Position numbers and translations under genes: made by a program
Part shown: one piece after another, positions 1 through 8,479 of the stretch
Layout: each line of letters starts with the position of its first letter
Numbering within the stretch: position 1 is the stretch's first letter
Assembly: GCA_029863645.1 (NCBI GenBank)
Contig: JAOTVA010000004.1
Span: 1 to 64,000, forward strand
Origin: Gemmatimonadota bacterium
GTDB taxonomy: Bacteria > Gemmatimonadota > Gemmatimonadetes > Longimicrobiales > Gaopeijiaceae
Reading direction: 5' to 3'
DNA length: 64,000 bases
Notes under the pieces: generated by a model
What the model was told of the DNA's origin: nothing
Database searches by the model: none
What the model saw: the letters and a program-made list of their open reading frames with translations, nothing else

Positions 1-258
1 CGAACCGCCTAGGCCTTCGAGGGCCACGGCGATCTCGACGCTGGTGCGCCGGTCCGTGCCCTTGAAGACCATGTGCTCCAGCATGTGGCTGACGCCCGAG
101 TCGTCCTCAGCCTCATGGACGGAGCCCTGACGGACCCAGACGCCAACCGCGGCGGACCGCACGCCCGGAATGTGCTCGCTGAGCACTTCGATACCGCTAG
201 CAAGCACCGACCGTGACATCGCGTCCTGGTCCGGCTCAGAGCTCCTGATGCGAATCAC
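1..258 (-). CDS. M16 (insulinase/pitrilysin) zinc peptidase, N-terminal part, runs off the window
   Basis: Translating the minus strand downstream of pnp gives an open frame that continues past base 1. Around residues 54-64 it reads SHMLEHMVFKG, which is the inverted zinc motif HxxEH followed by the M/LFKGT stretch of M16 peptidases such as YmxG and mitochondrial processing peptidase. A GTG at 258 lies just after GGTGGTGAA, a plausible ribosome binding site, and 18 bases after the pnp stop. An ATG at 219 is the alternative start. A pnp followed by an M16 peptidase is a common order in bacteria. Only 86 residues are visible, so the second zinc-ligand glutamate and the C-terminal domain cannot be checked. 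Confidence 0.85.
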   Translation of the reverse strand, partial: MIRIRSSEPDQDAMSRSVLASGIEVLSEHIPGVRSAAVGVWVRQGSVHEAEDDSGVSHMLEHMVFKGTDRRTSVEIAVALEGLGGS

Positions 259-276
259 TTCACCACCGTTGGGTCG

Positions 277-2400
277 CTACTCGGCGGCACCGTCCGCAGA
301 CGCCGCCGCCTCTTCAGCCAGAGCCGCCTTCCGTGACAGTCTCAGGCGTCCCTTTTCGTCGATCGACAGCAGCTTCACCTTGGTGATGTCGCCCTTGTTG
401 AGGACATCTTCTGTCCTCTCCGTGCGCGCTTCCTGTAGCTCGGAGATGTGGCACAGACCTTCCGTGCCAGGCATGATCTCGATGAAGGCACCGAAGGTCG
501 TCACGTTCTTGACCGGACCCTCGTAGATGCGGCCCACCTCGGGATCCTTCACGATCGCTTCGATCATCTCGCGCGCCCTTAGGCCCGCCTCGCCCGATAC
601 GGCGGCGATCTTCACCAGGCCCGAGTCGTCGATGTCGATCTGCGCGCCTGACTCCTCCTGAATGGCGCGGATCGTCTTGCCCTTCGGGCCGATGATCTCA
701 CCGATCTTCTCGGGGTTGATCTGGATCGACACGATGCGCGGCGCGTACTGCGAAAGGTCGGTCCGCGGCTCGGACAACACCTGATCCATGAGATCAAGGA
801 TATGGATGCGGCCCTTCTTGGCCCGCTGCAGCGCCTCCTGAAGGATCTCGACCTTGAGGCCCTGGATCTTGATATCCATCTGGATGGACGTCACACCGTC
901 GCGGGTACCCGCAACCTTGAAGTCCATATCACCCAGTGCATCCTCGAGACCGAGGATGTCGGTGAGGATGGCTACGTCGTCACCCTCCTTGATGAGCCCC
1001 ATCGCAACGCCGGCGATCGGTGACTTGATCGGCACACCCGCATCCATGAGCGCGAGCGACGACCCGCACACTGTTGCCATCGAGGACGACCCGTTGGACT
1101 CGAGGACGTCGGAAACGATGCGGATCGTGTAGGGGAACTCGTCATAAGCCGGCAGCATCGGCTGCACGGCCCGCTCGGCAAGGTTTCCGTGTCCGATCTC
1201 GCGACGTGACGTGCCCCGGAACGGCCGCGCCTCACCGACCGAGAACGGCGGGAAGTTGTAGTGAAGCATGAACGACTTCGTGACTTCCTCGCGGGAGTCG
1301 ATCGAGTCGATGCGCTGCTCGTCCCGCGACGTGCCGAGGGTTACCACGGCGAGCGCCTGCGTCTGACCCCGTGTGAAGAGCGCCGAGCCGTGAGTGCGCG
1401 GTAGAACGCCCACCTCTGATGTGATCGCCCGAATGTCGTCGAGGCCTCGGCCGTCGGCGCGCTCGCCCTTCTCGAGAATCTGGCGGCGCATCGTCTTCTT
1501 CTCTATGGAGCGCAGGATCTCGCCGATGTCACGCTTGTGGTCGGCGTACGCGTCGTCCTCATCGATGAGGGTGGCGATGACGTCCTCGGTTACGGTCGCC
1601 ATCGCTTGGTTGCGCTCTTGCTTGTCGCTGAGGTTCAACGCCTCGGCCACCTTCACGCCCGCCATGCCTTCAACCTTGGCGCGCAAGTCTGCGTCGGGCT
1701 CGACAGGGCTCCAAGCCATATCGGGCACGGTGAGTCCGCTGATGAGCTCCGCCTGGAGCGCGCAGAGCTCCTTGATCGCCTCATGAGCGACCTGGAGCCC
1801 CTCGAGGATCTCCTCCTCCGACACCTCGATCGACGCGCCCTCGACCATCGTGAGCGCATCGGCAGATCCGGCGACGACGATGTCGACGTCGGAATACACG
1901 AGCTGCTGGAACGTGGGGTTGATGAGCCACGTGTCCTTGATACGCCCGACCCGCACCGAGGCGACCGGGGTGTTGAACGGCACCTTCGACATGTTGAGTG
2001 CGACAGAGGCTCCAATGAGCGCCAACACATCAGCGTCGTTCTCTTGGTCTGCCGACAGAATGAAACACGCGACCTGCGTCTCGTGCATGAATCCTTCCGG
2101 AAAGAGCGGCCGAATCGGCCGATCGATCTGCCTCGCGGAAAGGATCTCCTTCTCCCCCGGACGTCCCTCTCGCTTGAAGAAGCCGCCCGGGATCTTCCCA
2201 GCGGCGTAGCTCTTCTCGCGGTACTCGATGGTCAACGGAAAGAACGGGAGGTGGGTGGGGTCGTCGCGTACCGTTACGGCACACAGAATGACGGTGTCCC
2301 CGTACTGAACCAGGCAAGATCCCTGCGCGAGTTTGGCCATGCGGCCGACCTCGAGCGACAGGGTTCGTCCGGCGAACTGACGTTCCAATCTCTGAATCAT
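277..2400 (-). CDS. pnp: Polyribonucleotide nucleotidyltransferase (PNPase)
   Basis: The 707-residue product is a full-length PNPase, a phosphorolytic 3'-5' exoribonuclease of the mRNA degradation machinery. It has two RNase PH-like domains: the first carries GGFFKREGRP near residue 75 and the second FRGTSRREIGHG near residue 395. A linker helical domain separates them. A KH domain (GPKGKTIRAIQEESGAQI, about 575-592) and a C-terminal S1 domain (GRIYEGPVKNVTTFGAFIEI, about 638-657) follow. It ends the classical rpsO-pnp pair and is followed by an M16 peptidase 18 bases on. The ATG at 2400 gives the family-typical N-terminus. The 270-base leader before it holds three hairpins that could serve autoregulation. 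Confidence 0.97.
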   Translation of the reverse strand: MIQRLERQFAGRTLSLEVGRMAKLAQGSCLVQYGDTVILCAVTVRDDPTHLPFFPLTIEYREKSYAAGKIPGGFFKREGRPGEKEILSARQIDRPIRPLFPEGFMHETQVACFILSADQENDADVLALIGASVALNMSKVPFNTPVASVRVGRIKDTWLINPTFQQLVYSDVDIVVAGSADALTMVEGASIEVSEEEILEGLQVAHEAIKELCALQAELISGLTVPDMAWSPVEPDADLRAKVEGMAGVKVAEALNLSDKQERNQAMATVTEDVIATLIDEDDAYADHKRDIGEILRSIEKKTMRRQILEKGERADGRGLDDIRAITSEVGVLPRTHGSALFTRGQTQALAVVTLGTSRDEQRIDSIDSREEVTKSFMLHYNFPPFSVGEARPFRGTSRREIGHGNLAERAVQPMLPAYDEFPYTIRIVSDVLESNGSSSMATVCGSSLALMDAGVPIKSPIAGVAMGLIKEGDDVAILTDILGLEDALGDMDFKVAGTRDGVTSIQMDIKIQGLKVEILQEALQRAKKGRIHILDLMDQVLSEPRTDLSQYAPRIVSIQINPEKIGEIIGPKGKTIRAIQEESGAQIDIDDSGLVKIAAVSGEAGLRAREMIEAIVKDPEVGRIYEGPVKNVTTFGAFIEIMPGTEGLCHISELQEARTERTEDVLNKGDITKVKLLSIDEKGRLRLSRKAALAEEAAASADGAAE

Positions 2401-2670
2401 GTAAGTCTACTCACTTCGTTTCTCGGCCGGCCCAATGCCGGCCTGATTGTGGTGCCGAAGCGTCGTAGTGTCCGAGGAGAGAGCGACCGCCGCCCCGGGG
2501 ACGTCCCCGCTCGGAGAGCGGGGCACGCGAGCCCGATGTTGCAGCAATGTTGTAGGCCGTCTCCCACCGGGGGCGTACGAACGCCTTCGGCCGAAACCTG
2601 CCGGTAGTCGCCCCTCGTGGGCGACAGCACCGGGCTTTTTCAGCGACCTGAGACAGATGTCTATCAGGCG
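2401..2670 (-). promoter_or_regulatory. rpsO-pnp intergenic leader with three stem-loops
   Basis: This 270-base gap has no gene. Reading on either strand it contains three 7-bp perfect stems with 5-base loops: 2607-2625 (GTCGCCC/GGGCGAC), 2505-2523 (CCCCGCT/AGCGGGG) and 2425-2443 (GGCCGGC/GCCGGCC). The middle one overlaps a 12-base palindrome at 2497-2508. None is followed by a clear U-run on the minus strand, so a simple terminator is unlikely. In Escherichia coli the rpsO-pnp gap holds an attenuator and an RNase III-cut hairpin through which PNPase represses itself. By analogy these stems may be processing or control elements; that role is inference. Confidence 0.5.
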
Positions 2671-2931
2671 CTAATGCCGAAGTCCGAGATCGGCAATGAG
2701 CTCACGGTACCGCTCGACGTCCGTCCGCTTCAGATACTCTAGAAGGCGACGACGGCGCCCGACCATCTTGAGAAGACCACGACGACTGTGATGATCTTTC
2801 TTGTGGGCGTCGAAATGGGTCCGGAGGTCATTGATACGACCCGTGAGGATCGCGACCTGGACAGGGGCGCTACCACGATCGGTGTCGTGGAGCTGGTACT
2901 TCTTGATGATTTCGTCCTTAACTATCGCCAT
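2671..2931 (-). CDS. rpsO: 30S ribosomal protein S15
   Basis: The 86-residue product matches S15 along its length, with the three-helix core and the signature [19 protein letters not shown] at about 46-64, which contacts the 16S rRNA central domain. The usual family length is 88-89. It sits between ribF (66-base gap) and pnp, as in many bacteria. The ATG start gives the expected [13 protein letters not shown]-terminus. Confidence 0.98.
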   Translation of the reverse strand: MAIVKDEIIKKYQLHDTDRGSAPVQVAILTGRINDLRTHFDAHKKDHHSRRGLLKMVGRRRRLLEYLKRTDVERYRELIADLGLRH

Positions 2932-2997
2932 ATTGGCGTCTTGCCTCCGCGAGAGTCAGTCGCTGCAAGGGAAGCGATGTCGTTGTAGCCTGTAAGT

Positions 2998-3948
2998 TTA
3001 TGTGAAGGCGCCTCGGGCGTCTACGGCTATGCGGGCCGCGTCGACGTCTTCCCTCATCTGATCGATGAGCGCCTGGACTGAGGCAAACGGACGGATCTCG
3101 CGGAGGTACTCCACGAAATCGACCCGTACCTCCTCCCCGTATATATCAGCGTCGAAGTCGAGCACGTGCAGCTCGATCGTGGGCGGGGAGCCCTTGAATG
3201 TCGGCCGCGGGCCCAGGTGGAGTGCCCCTCGATACGTTCCGCTACGCAGCACGGCCCTTACCGCGTAGATGCCCTGCGGCGGGATCAGCTTGTCCCGCTC
3301 GGCGACTCTCAAGTTGGCCGTGGCGAAGCCCAGGCCCCGCCCTCGCCCCTCGCCTCGCACCACGACGCCGCGGATCGAGTAGTGCCGCCCCAGGCACGCG
3401 CGGGCTTCCCCCATGTCGCCCGCGCCGATGGCGGCGCGAATGCGCGAGGACGACACGGCCTCAGCGTTGGCCTCTACGGGCGGCACGACGTCGACCGCAA
3501 AGCCGAGCTCTGCGCCGATCGCGGTAAGTGTGGCGGGGTCACCCGACCGGTCTCGCCCGAAACCATGGTCGTAGCCAATGACCAGTTCCTCCACACCGAG
3601 ACGCGCGATCAGGATCTCTTCTACGAACCGCCGAGGCTCGTACCGCGAAAGGGCGCTGGTGAAGGAGAGAAAGACCGCATAGTCGAGTCCGCTCTCGGCC
3701 AAGATCTCCTTCTTCTCCACCGGAGTCGTCAACAATGGAGGGGCGTGCTCGGGTCTCACGATCCGGAGCGGGTGGGGGTCGAACGTGACCAACACGCTGC
3801 GTCGTCCGGTCTCCGCAGCCCTTCGCTTGATCTCCTCGAGCACTGACCAATGGCCGAGGTGCACGCCGTCGAAGGTCCCCACCGTGGCAACCGTACCTCT
3901 GTCGCTGGGGATGCCCGACGGATACGCCCACCTCACGGCGCTCGTCAT
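2998..3948 (-). CDS. ribF: Bifunctional riboflavin kinase / FAD synthetase
   Basis: The 316-residue enzyme phosphorylates riboflavin to FMN and adenylates FMN to FAD. The N-terminal nucleotidyltransferase domain has GTFDGVHLGH at about 23-32 and the SSSRIRAAI motif near 170. The C-terminal flavokinase domain starts at GRHYSIRGVV and contains GRGRGLGFATANL, where the usual LGFPTANL proline is alanine. The open frame extends far upstream, but the ATG at 3948 overlaps the truB stop as ATGA and begins a normal RibF, so the upstream part is a shadow of truB. Translational coupling to truB is likely. Confidence 0.96.
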   Translation of the reverse strand: MTSAVRWAYPSGIPSDRGTVATVGTFDGVHLGHWSVLEEIKRRAAETGRRSVLVTFDPHPLRIVRPEHAPPLLTTPVEKKEILAESGLDYAVFLSFTSALSRYEPRRFVEEILIARLGVEELVIGYDHGFGRDRSGDPATLTAIGAELGFAVDVVPPVEANAEAVSSSRIRAAIGAGDMGEARACLGRHYSIRGVVVRGEGRGRGLGFATANLRVAERDKLIPPQGIYAVRAVLRSGTYRGALHLGPRPTFKGSPPTIELHVLDFDADIYGEEVRVDFVEYLREIRPFASVQALIDQMREDVDAARIAVDARGAFT

Positions 3949-4826
3949 GCGGAGAAGACCTTTCGGGGTCGGAGGAATCCCTCGTCGGCCTCTCCGATCG
4001 CAACCAGCGCGCCGGCGTGAGCGACGGCAACGGCCCCCTTCGCTGCCTGGTCCGGGACAGCCACCGCCTGCCCCAGCGCGAGACGACCCGCTTGCTCGTC
4101 GTCGACGTCCATGGTCGGCATGTGCGTGAGCGCAGCCAGGGGTGCCACGGCGGCCCTCGCGACCGACGGGAGATCCGACAGGTCGGCGAACGGTACCGCG
4201 TCCTGGACGTTCCAGTCGCCGATCGCCGTCCGACGCAGACCCGTAAGGTGGGCGCCTACGCCCAGCACTTCCCCGAGGTCGCGGGCCAGGGCTCGAATGT
4301 AGGTCCCGCTCGAGCATCGGACGGTAAACGTGACGGAGGGCAGCGCCGCCGAGGTCAACTGCAACGACATCACCGTCACCGTGCAGGCCTCGAGCTCGAC
4401 CTCGAGCCCTTCCCTCGCGCGGACGTAAGCCCTCTCCCCACTCACCTTCTTGGCCGAGTACTGCGGGGGGACCTGGCTGATTTCGCCCCGGAGCGTGTCG
4501 AGCGCTGCTTCGATGCGTTGCGTCGTCAGGTCCTCCCAGCCGGTCGACTCGCCCACGATGGTCCCCGCCCGATCCAGCGTATCGGTGCTCACCCCGAGTT
4601 TCGCGACCGCCTCGTAGGTCTTGTCGAGACCTGAAAAGTACTGGGCCAACCGAGTCGCTTTACCCACGCACAGCAGGAGGAGGCCCGACGCGAACGGATC
4701 CAACGTTCCCGTGTGCCCAATCCGCTGCACGCCGAGGGACCGTCGGGCCGCATCAACGACGTCGTGGGACGTCGGCCCCTCCGACTTGTCGACGGGCAGC
4801 ACGAAGTCCGCAGGCAGTCCCGTCAC
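3945..4826 (-). CDS. truB: tRNA pseudouridine(55) synthase
   Basis: The 293-residue TruB converts U55 in the T-loop of tRNA to pseudouridine. The catalytic motif GHTGTLDPFASGLLLL at about 37-52 contains the nucleophilic aspartate, and the second family motif KTYEAVAKLG follows at about 69. A C-terminal PUA-like region fits the length. It starts with GTG at 4826, which overlaps the rbfA stop as GTGA, and its own stop overlaps ribF as ATGA. The rbfA-truB-ribF order is the standard one. Confidence 0.96.
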   Translation of the reverse strand: MTGLPADFVLPVDKSEGPTSHDVVDAARRSLGVQRIGHTGTLDPFASGLLLLCVGKATRLAQYFSGLDKTYEAVAKLGVSTDTLDRAGTIVGESTGWEDLTTQRIEAALDTLRGEISQVPPQYSAKKVSGERAYVRAREGLEVELEACTVTVMSLQLTSAALPSVTFTVRCSSGTYIRALARDLGEVLGVGAHLTGLRRTAIGDWNVQDAVPFADLSDLPSVARAAVAPLAALTHMPTMDVDDEQAGRLALGQAVAVPDQAAKGAVAVAHAGALVAIGEADEGFLRPRKVFSA

Positions 4827-5203
4827 TCGGCGTCGTCGTCTGGGGGCGGGGGTTCCTCAGCCGGCAGGATCTCCGAGAGCACCCGCTCGATGCGCTGTGC
4901 GTGCTCATATGAGCGATCCGTTCTGAAGCGCAGCTCGGGCACCCGTCGGACCCGCATGACCTGGCCGAGAGCCGTTCTCAAGAATGGTGCTGCGGCGCCT
5001 AAACCTTCGAGCGTCGAAGTGACTTGGTCGGGAGTACCGAGGGCCCGCACGTACACCTTTGCGGACCCAAGATCGCGAGCCACATCTACGCCAGTGATGG
5101 TGACCAGACCGACGCGAGGGTCGCGCACCTGTTTCTGGATCAGTTCGGATATTTCGCGCTTCAGCTGCTCGTTGAGCCGTGCGATGCGCTTTCCGCCGCT
5201 CAA
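4823..5203 (-). CDS. rbfA: 30S ribosome-binding factor RbfA
   Basis: The 126-residue protein has the RbfA KH-like fold: an N-terminal helix (RIARLNEQLKREISELIQKQ), then VRDPRVGLVTITGVDVARDL and the strand SAKVYVRALG. RbfA helps 16S rRNA 5' end maturation and cold growth. The start is an uncommon TTG at 5203, overlapping the ylxP stop as TTGA. There is no better in-frame ATG or GTG in front of the conserved N-terminus, so TTG with translational coupling is preferred. Confidence 0.94.
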   Translation of the reverse strand: MSGGKRIARLNEQLKREISELIQKQVRDPRVGLVTITGVDVARDLGSAKVYVRALGTPDQVTSTLEGLGAAAPFLRTALGQVMRVRRVPELRFRTDRSYEHAQRIERVLSEILPAEEPPPPDDDAE

Positions 5204-5481
5204 TGGACCTCCCTGCGCACGGCCGTGATGACGGCGCCGCCGTGTTGGTCAACGTAACGGTCGACCTTGTCCAGCATCGACTCCGCGAGGCGCCCATCGG
5301 TGGCCACCAACGCGATGGTCAGCTCGGCGCGGGCGTGGATGTCCTGAGCACCGGTCTCCGCTACGGACACGTTGAACTTGGAGTGAAGGCGGTCACGAAG
5401 AGACCGAATCACCGAGCGCTTCTCTTTGAGCGACGAGCACCCCGGAAGGCTGAGCTCCCAGGTGAGAGAGGCGACGACCAT
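5200..5481 (-). CDS. ylxP: DUF503 / YlxP-family protein
   Basis: This 93-residue protein matches the DUF503 (YlxP) family. It begins with a beta strand (VVASLTWELSLPGCSSLKEKRSVI), the SLKEKRS motif being diagnostic, and ends with a short ferredoxin-like repeat. The family is almost always between infB and rbfA, as here, and is thought to bind RNA or ribosomes, but its exact role is not settled. It lies 16 bases after infB and overlaps rbfA by four bases. The ATG at 5481 is the only good start. Confidence 0.9.
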   Translation of the reverse strand: MVVASLTWELSLPGCSSLKEKRSVIRSLRDRLHSKFNVSVAETGAQDIHARAELTIALVATDGRLAESMLDKVDRYVDQHGGAVITAVRREVH

Positions 5482-5497
5482 CCGCGGCCGGGTCCGG

Positions 5498-8128
5498 TCA
5501 GCTGGCGCTGGCCAGCGTGCGGGCTACCTCCACGACGGTGTAGCACTCGATGATGTCCCCCACCTTGACGTCGTTGAAGTTCGCGATGCCGATACCGCAC
5601 TCGAAGCTCTCGCGCACTTCCTTCGCGTCGTCCTTAAACCGTTTGAGTGAGGCAATCTCGCTGTCGTACGCAACGATACCGTCTCGAATCACGCGAGCCC
5701 TGCCCTTCCGGTCGATGCGACCCTCCGTAACGTAGCACCCGGCGATCGTCCCGACCTTGCTGACCTTGAAGACCTCGCGCACCTCGGCGGTACCCTCGAT
5801 GGTCTCTCTCTTCTCCGGAGCCAGCATGCCCTCGAGCGCCAGCGTGACCTCGTCGACCGCCTCGTAAATGACGTCGTAGACGTGGATGTCGACGTCGGAC
5901 TTCTCGGCCTCCAGACGGGCCGCGGTCTGCGGCCGCACCCGGAAGCCGATGATGACGGCCCCGGCGGTCTGCGCGAGCAGCACGTCGGACTCGTTGATGG
6001 CACCGACGCCACGGTGAATGATCTCGACTTGCACTTCCTTCGTGCCGAGCTGCTCGAGCGAATCAGCGAGCGCCTGCACCGATCCGTCCACATCGCCCTT
6101 GATCACGAGGGGCAACCTGGACACCTGCCCACTCGCAACGAGTGCGCCGAAGTCGCCGAGCTTCACGCCGCGTTCCCGGATGCGGAGCTGCTTCTCTCGG
6201 TCGAGGCGCTGCCGATTGGTCGCAATCTCTGAGGCGGCGACGGGGTCCATCGCCTGGAAGGAGTCCCCGGCCTGCGGAACGCCGCCCGCGCCCAACACCT
6301 GCACCGGCGTGGCCGGCCCGGCTTCCTCGACTTGGTGCCCCCGCTCGTCTAACAGCGCCCGGACACGTCCGTCGTAGAGGCCACAAATGAACGAGTCTCC
6401 AACCCTGAGCGTGCCGCGCTGCACGAGCACGGAGACCACGGGTCCCTTACCGATGTCCAGCTGTGCCTCGATGACCGTCCCGCTTGCCTCACGGTCGGGA
6501 TTGGCCTTCAGCTCCAGCATCTCCGCCTGGAGCAGAACCTTCTCCATCAAGTCCTCGATGCCGGCACCGGTCTTGGCGGAGACTTCCGCGGACAGGACGT
6601 CGCCGCCGAAGTCCTCGACGTTCACACTGTGCTGCAGCAGGGCCTGTTTCACTCGACCCGGGTCGGCAGCAGGTAGGTCGACCTTGTTGATCGCGACGAC
6701 CATCGGCACGCCTGCGTTACGCGCGTGGCTGATGGCCTCGATGGTCTGGGGCATGACCGCGTCATCGGCGGCCACCAACAGGATGACGATGTCGGTGACG
6801 TCGGCCCCGCGCGCGCGCATCGCAGTAAACGCCGCGTGACCAGGCGTATCCAGGAACGTGATGCTGCGCTTGTTGGGCAGTTCCACGTGATACGCGCCGA
6901 TGTGCTGCGTGATGCCACCCGCCTCTCCGGCGACCACGTTGGTGTTCCGGATCCGGTCGAGGAGGAGCGTCTTTCCGTGGTCGACGTGGCCCATCACGGT
7001 CACCACCGGCGACCTGGGCTTGAGATCCTCCTCGGCATCCTCTTCGACGGTGACTTCGGGCTCCGCGCCGTACTCTTCCTCTCGGACCGCCGTGAAGCCG
7101 AACTCGTCGAGCAGCATCTCGATCTGATCGAAGTCGAGGCGCTGATTGATGGTGACGAGTAGCTGAAGGTTCTTGAAGGCGGAGCCGATGATCTCGGTCG
7201 ACGACACGTCCATGAGCTCAGCGAGCTCGGCGACCGTCAGGAACTCGTTTACGCGGACCGTCGTGCGTTCCCGTTCTTCCTCGACCCGCTCCTGCTCGTC
7301 CTGGGCCTCCAGCTCTTCGTTCGAGAGTCTCTGACCCTTACGGCGCTTCTTCTTGCTGCCGCCTTTGATCTCGGCCATGACGCGCTGGATGTTGGACTGC
7401 ACCTCGTCCTGATCCACGCCTGCGCGTTTCTTGCCCTTCTTCTTTTCCTTTCTCTGACGCCGACCGTCGGGCGTGTACCCCTCGGCTTGGATGCGAACCT
7501 GTCCGCCGGGCCCCGCGCTGGCCGCAGGGGCCGGCGACGGCCGGCGGATCGTGCGCACCGGCCCGTCCGGGACTCCTGCCCTGGCAGAAGTCGGAGAGGG
7601 CTTCGCCTCATCCGCTTCAGGAGCCGCGTCCGACTCCATATCCTCCACCCCGGCCTCGAGTTCGTCCTCTTCCTCGGCCTCTGCTGCGAGGGGCTCGTCG
7701 GCCTTCTCGTCCTCCGTCTCCTCGTCGACAGAGTCGTCCTCGACCGCGACTGCGACCTCGTCGTCGTCGGACGCTTCGGCCACAATCTCTTCGTCGGTCG
7801 GCTCCGCGGCCTCGCTGTGCGCCTCGGTCTCCTCGGCCACCTCGGCCTCCTCGACCACTTCCGGCTCGGGTGGCAGGTCAGCTGCCTTCCTGCGGCGACG
7901 GCGTTTTCCGGAGGACGGCGAAGCCTCTTCGAGCGCCGCGGCGATCGCCTCGGACGGAGCCTTGTGGCCGGCCCGGCGCTCGCGCTCCACTTTCGCGAGC
8001 ACCTTCGCCATCTGCCCGTCGCTGATGGTCGCGTCCTCGTCGGCCACGGGAATCCCGATCTGCCTGAGGAGCGCGATCAGCGCTTCGGTGTCGACCTTGA
8101 GGTCGTCTGCCAGCTCGAAGACCTGCAT
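5498..8128 (-). CDS. infB: Translation initiation factor IF-2
   Basis: The 876-residue GTPase positions initiator tRNA on the 30S subunit. A small IF2_N domain lies at 1-50. Residues 70-240 are a long low-complexity linker: first an Arg/Lys block near 75-81, then Glu/Asp/Ala-rich sequence, then a Lys-rich block near 226-235. A second IF2_N domain lies near 292-345. The G domain starts at GHVDHGKT (380-387), with DTPGHAAFTAM and NKVDLP following. Domains II, III and IV complete it. It lies 9 bases after ylxQ. Confidence 0.98.
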   Translation of the reverse strand: MQVFELADDLKVDTEALIALLRQIGIPVADEDATISDGQMAKVLAKVERERRAGHKAPSEAIAAALEEASPSSGKRRRRRKAADLPPEPEVVEEAEVAEETEAHSEAAEPTDEEIVAEASDDDEVAVAVEDDSVDEETEDEKADEPLAAEAEEEDELEAGVEDMESDAAPEADEAKPSPTSARAGVPDGPVRTIRRPSPAPAASAGPGGQVRIQAEGYTPDGRRQRKEKKKGKKRAGVDQDEVQSNIQRVMAEIKGGSKKKRRKGQRLSNEELEAQDEQERVEEERERTTVRVNEFLTVAELAELMDVSSTEIIGSAFKNLQLLVTINQRLDFDQIEMLLDEFGFTAVREEEYGAEPEVTVEEDAEEDLKPRSPVVTVMGHVDHGKTLLLDRIRNTNVVAGEAGGITQHIGAYHVELPNKRSITFLDTPGHAAFTAMRARGADVTDIVILLVAADDAVMPQTIEAISHARNAGVPMVVAINKVDLPAADPGRVKQALLQHSVNVEDFGGDVLSAEVSAKTGAGIEDLMEKVLLQAEMLELKANPDREASGTVIEAQLDIGKGPVVSVLVQRGTLRVGDSFICGLYDGRVRALLDERGHQVEEAGPATPVQVLGAGGVPQAGDSFQAMDPVAASEIATNRQRLDREKQLRIRERGVKLGDFGALVASGQVSRLPLVIKGDVDGSVQALADSLEQLGTKEVQVEIIHRGVGAINESDVLLAQTAGAVIIGFRVRPQTAARLEAEKSDVDIHVYDVIYEAVDEVTLALEGMLAPEKRETIEGTAEVREVFKVSKVGTIAGCYVTEGRIDRKGRARVIRDGIVAYDSEIASLKRFKDDAKEVRESFECGIGIANFNDVKVGDIIECYTVVEVARTLASAS

Positions 8129-8137
8129 ATCTACTCT

Positions 8138-8479
8138 CTACCTCTCTGCAGCGACCGAATCGTCTAGGAGCAAGTCGCCCAGCTCCGCCACCATCTGTTC
8201 CGCGAGCGGTGCACTCGTCACCGCGATCGCCGACAGTGGGGCGAGGCCAACCGCCGCCCCCAACATCCCACGATCCCCGAGGCGTGCCCTGGGAATCGAC
8301 CGTTCATGAAGCGTCCTGCCGATCTTGTCCAACTGTACTTGCGAGGCATCTCCGGCAAACAAGACCAAACGGGCGCGCCCACCTCGGATCGCTTGACGCG
8401 CCGCCTCCGTGCCGGGCGCAATCGCGCCGGCGCGGCGAGCGAGACCGAGCAGCTGCATCACCCGATTAATCTGCGTCAT
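8138..8479 (-). CDS. L7Ae/YlxQ-like RNA-binding protein
   Basis: The 113-residue product has the L7Ae/L30e/YlxQ pattern: QLLGLARRAGAIAPGTEA near the N-terminus, followed by RARLVLFAGDASQ. Members sit between nusA and infB in many Gram-positive and other bacteria and bind kink-turn-like RNA. The ATG at 8479 overlaps the end of nusA by 14 bases. An ATG at 8458, inside the same reading frame just ahead of QLLGLARRAG, avoids the overlap and is a possible alternative. A nusA-associated YlxR domain is not seen as a separate gene. Confidence 0.8.
   Translation of the reverse strand: MTQINRVMQLLGLARRAGAIAPGTEAARQAIRGGRARLVLFAGDASQVQLDKIGRTLHERSIPRARLGDRGMLGAAVGLAPLSAIAVTSAPLAEQMVAELGDLLLDDSVAAER

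Noticed and set aside
2497..2523. Possible Rho-independent terminator after rpsO
   Set aside because: The stem is strong but no U-run follows on the minus strand, and pnp is expected to be read through from rpsO.
1537..2607. 356-residue open frame on the plus strand across pnp
   Set aside because: It is wholly antisense to the conserved PNPase coding region, its product is Arg/Asp/Leu-rich without any motif, and it arises from GC-rich codon bias.
7473..8309. Ser/Ala-rich 278-residue plus-strand frame opposite infB
   Set aside because: It mirrors the acidic low-complexity linker of IF-2 on the other strand and has no independent support.
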